DNA of 64,000 nucleotides from Siphonodentalium dalli (Eukaryota; Mollusca; Scaphopoda; Gadilida; Siphonodentaliidae), in the NCBI GenBank assembly GCA_032622095.1, contig CP136062.1:2602001-2666000 (forward strand), read 5' to 3'. Position 1 is the stretch's first letter. Each line of letters begins with the position of its first letter. Made by a program: the position numbers and the translations under genes. Positions 61,201 to 64,000 of the stretch are shown piece after piece. The notes below the pieces were generated by a model. It searched no databases. It was given only the letters and a program-made list of their open reading frames with translations, and was not told where the DNA came from.

Positions 61201-64000
61201 ACATATGTGCTTGTGACCCTATCTCCTCCGAAGATGTCGAAGTTTGGATGTCAACTGATACGCCAACGTGTGCGGATGAAATAGTGCACGCGGTGGGCCA
61301 AATTTTGCCAGTGTCTATTCATTATTGTGGATATGGGGAGGGGTGGTCCGTGGTACCAATTTTTAATTCTTATCGGAATAAGATGAAACTTGGAATTTAA
61401 CATCTACAACACCACCAGATCTAGAAACTGAAATTTTTTCGAAATTCCATTGAAAACTGACAAAGTTAGGGGCCCTCAAATTTTGCAATTTTGGGCCCAT
61501 GTGCTTGATAACACATCTCCTCCGAAGATGTCGAACATTGAATGTCATCTGATACGCCAAAGTGTGTAGGCCGAAGAGAGCACGCGGTGTGCCAAATTTT
61601 GCCAGTGTCGGTTCAGTGTTGTGGGTCAGGGGAGGGGTGGTCCGAGGTACCAAAATTTATTTCGTCTCCGAATTATATGAAACTTGGAATATAACATCTA
61701 CCATACACGCTAATAACAAATCTGAAAACAGATCGTAAATCCGTTAAAAACTGGCGGAGATTTTGGAACTCAAAGTTTGAATATGGGCCCATATTATTTC
61801 CAATAACCAAAATGTTCTTCTTTTCCGAATCAGATGAAATTTATAATATGCAATCTCAGTAAGTAGCATATAACAAAACTGAAAACAATTTTTAAATCCA
61901 TTGGATAATCACGGAGTTATGGTCCTTCAAAAATTGCATTTTGGGCCTGGTGTGACAATTTCCCAATCCCGTCACCCAATTTCGAGGCAGGAGTGGGGTC
62001 AATTATAAACACTTGAGATCAACACACAAATGTTAAGGACAGTACACAATCATCTTACTTCATATTTTCCATCCCTAAACTGCGCATTGTTCAGTTCATG
62101 ATTCGCCCTATTATTATACTTCCATGGTGTAACCAAGGAAGTATATTGTTTTTCTACTGAGGTCGTTTTCCGTTTATTTCGAAATACTCAGAAACTGATT
62201 GCAGTAGGAACGCGAAATCTCTAGCGAATATAGGCATCTGAGGTCTACTAAAGATAATGATATCCGGATTTCGGCCCAATGTTTCAAGACAGAGTTATAG
62301 CCCTTATTCGATTATTTTTCATTATTATTATTATACTACAGTATTTTTCAACGCCCAAATCTCTGAATGTATTAGTACTAGAAAACTCAAGTTTGGTAAG
62401 TGTGTTGGGGTAAATGAGTTCTATGCCTTTGGCTCATAACGGATATTGTCCGCATTTACCCCGTGGAGTTATCTCCCTTTATATGAAAAAATGTCATTTT
62501 ATTATCTCGGAAATTATAAGGAGCAGAGCATCGAAAATTGGACCGTATGTACACCTCGGTATGCCCTTCTGCCCACCGGCATCAAAACTTGTGTCCGCGC
62601 TTTCCCTGAAGAGTTACCGCCCATAAACAGGGGAACCTCTATTTTATTGTACTCTGTTGTTCTCCCGTATCATTCCAGATAACTGCATTTGGTTTTCACA
62701 GCCGTGATGACCGTTCTCAGTTTAGTCCGAAAAAGAAATTTTAACAGAGTCGGACATATATTTTTACACTGATGTGGGGGCAAAATTTTCTCAAAAATAT
62801 TTTTTTGATCGATATTCATCTATTTAAGTATATGCATTCCCTGAACGAAAACAAACCCAAACCAAGAAGGATTTTTGAAATCCGATAAGAATTGCAAGAG
62901 TTACAGGCCCTCAAATTTTGCAGTTTGGGACATATGTGCTTGTGACCCTATCTCCTCCGAAGATGTCGAAGTTTGGATGTCAACTGATACGCCAACGTGT
63001 GCGGATGAAATAGTGCACGCGGTGGGCCAAATTTTGCCAGTGTCTATTCATTATTGTGGATATGGGGAGGGGTGGTCCGTGGTACCAATTTTTAATTCTT
63101 ATCGGAATAAGATGAAACTTGGAATTTAACATCTACAACACCACCAGATCTAGAAACTGAAATTTTTTCGAAATTCCATTGAAAACTGACAAAGTTAGGG
63201 GCCCTCAAATTTTGCAATTTTGGGCCCATGTGCTTGATAACACATCTCCTCCGAAGATGTCGAACATTGAATGTCATCTGATACGCCAAAGTGTGTAGGC
63301 CGAAGAGAGCACGCGGTGTGCCAAATTTTGCCAGTGTCGGTTCAGTGTTGTGGGTCAGGGGAGGGGTGGTCCGAGGTACCAAAATTTATTTCGTCTCCGA
63401 ATTATATGAAACTTGGAATATAACATCTACCATACACGCTAATAACAAATCTGAAAACAGATCGTAAATCCGTTAAAAACTGGCGGAGATTTTGGAACTC
63501 AAAGTTTGAATATGGGCCCATATTATTTCCAATAACCAAAATGTTCTTCTTTTCCGAATCAGATGAAATTTATAATATGCAATCTCAGTAAGTAGCATAT
63601 AACAAAACTGAAAACAATTTTTAAATCCATTGGATAATCACGGAGTTATGGTCCTTCAAAAATTGCATTTTGGGCCTGGTGTGACAATTTCCCAATCCCG
63701 TCACCCAATTTCGAGGCAGGAGTGGGGTCAATTATAAACACTTGAGATCAACACACAAATGTTAAGGACAGTACACAATCATCTTACTTCATATTTTCCA
63801 TCCCTAAACTGCGCATTGTTCAGTTCATGATTCGCCCTATTATTATACTTCCATGGTGTAACCAAGGAAGTATATTGTTTTTCTACTGAGGTCGTTTTCC
63901 GTTTATTTCGAAATACTCAGAAACTGATTGCAGTAGGAACGCGAAATCTCTAGCGAATATAGGCATCTGAGGTCTACTAAAGATAATGATATCCGGATTT
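55220..64000 (+). repeat. 1729-bp satellite, right array of five monomers plus partial
   Basis: The array resumes at AGGAAGTATATTG, the right arm of the palindromic joint, without the left arm. Monomers are 55220-56927 (first, lacking the left arm), 56928-58656, 58657-60385, 60386-62114, 62115-63843 and a partial to the window end. Orientation and phase match the left array. At the positions that split the left monomers into two subtypes, all right copies match left monomers 3-4 (A at 56230, C in 'cacagccgtg', T in 'aaatccgttaaa'). Copies appear virtually identical to one another. Confidence 0.97.

Noticed and set aside
16285-63382. Recurring 60-96 aa frames in the 1729-bp monomers as genes
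   Set aside because: Same reasoning: short, overlapping, on both strands, and identical only through array homogenisation.
1-64000. tRNA, rRNA, telomere repeat or histone cluster
   Set aside because: I saw no cloverleaf-like A/B-box pairs, rRNA core sequence, TTAGGG runs or histone-like peptides. A covariance-model scan would be needed to be certain about small RNAs.

Overview
The window is eukaryotic, almost entirely repetitive DNA with no intact protein-coding gene that I can support. The only recognisable coding remnant is a degraded, 5'-truncated C-terminal piece of a non-LTR retrotransposon polyprotein (46886-47362). Its sequence style, and the recurring 'gagttatctccct'-type phrases in the large satellite monomers, remind me of repeats in bivalve/mollusc genomes. 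That host assignment is inference from memory, not proof. There are no bacterial operons, ribosome-binding sites, CRISPR arrays, rRNAs or tRNAs that I can see.

Layout: (1) 1-14115, a near-perfect tandem array of a 1383-bp monomer (ten copies plus a partial one), continuing off the left edge. (2) 14116-16142, a transition zone of two micro-units, one diverged 1.74-kb monomer and a 223-bp truncated monomer. (3) 16143-23090, four copies of a 1729-bp monomer. (4) 23091-55219, a 32.1-kb block that interrupts the 1729-bp array. (5) 55220-64000, the same 1729-bp array resuming in the same orientation and running off the right edge.

Inside the 32-kb block are a 549-bp satellite with a three-monomer higher-order pattern (23380-30494) and about 70 copies of a G-rich ~140-bp minisatellite in seven blocks (30495-45112). 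The minisatellite is interleaved with a ~485-bp tandem family, with dispersed copies of another repeat (family D), and with a TIR element of about 787 bp (42585-43371). After that come a mosaic of diverged repeats and a LINE fragment (45113-47590), then about 7 kb of AT-rich low-copy sequence with microsatellites (48000-55219).

The most interesting structure is a conserved palindromic joint, TATACTTCC-(spacer)-GGAAGTATA. It sits once per monomer in both large satellite families and at every switch between monomer types (14115, 14176, 15920, 16143). It also marks the point where the 32-kb block enters the array. The block is flanked by an 11-bp direct repeat (AGGAAGTATAT at 23080-23090 and 55220-55230), which is half of that palindrome. 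Monomers on the two sides of the block share diagnostic variants that are absent from the more distant left monomers, so the array was probably continuous before interruption. The two large satellites are diverged homologues with the same ends. This suggests a modular family whose palindromic ends are preferred sites of breakage, joining or excision/insertion.
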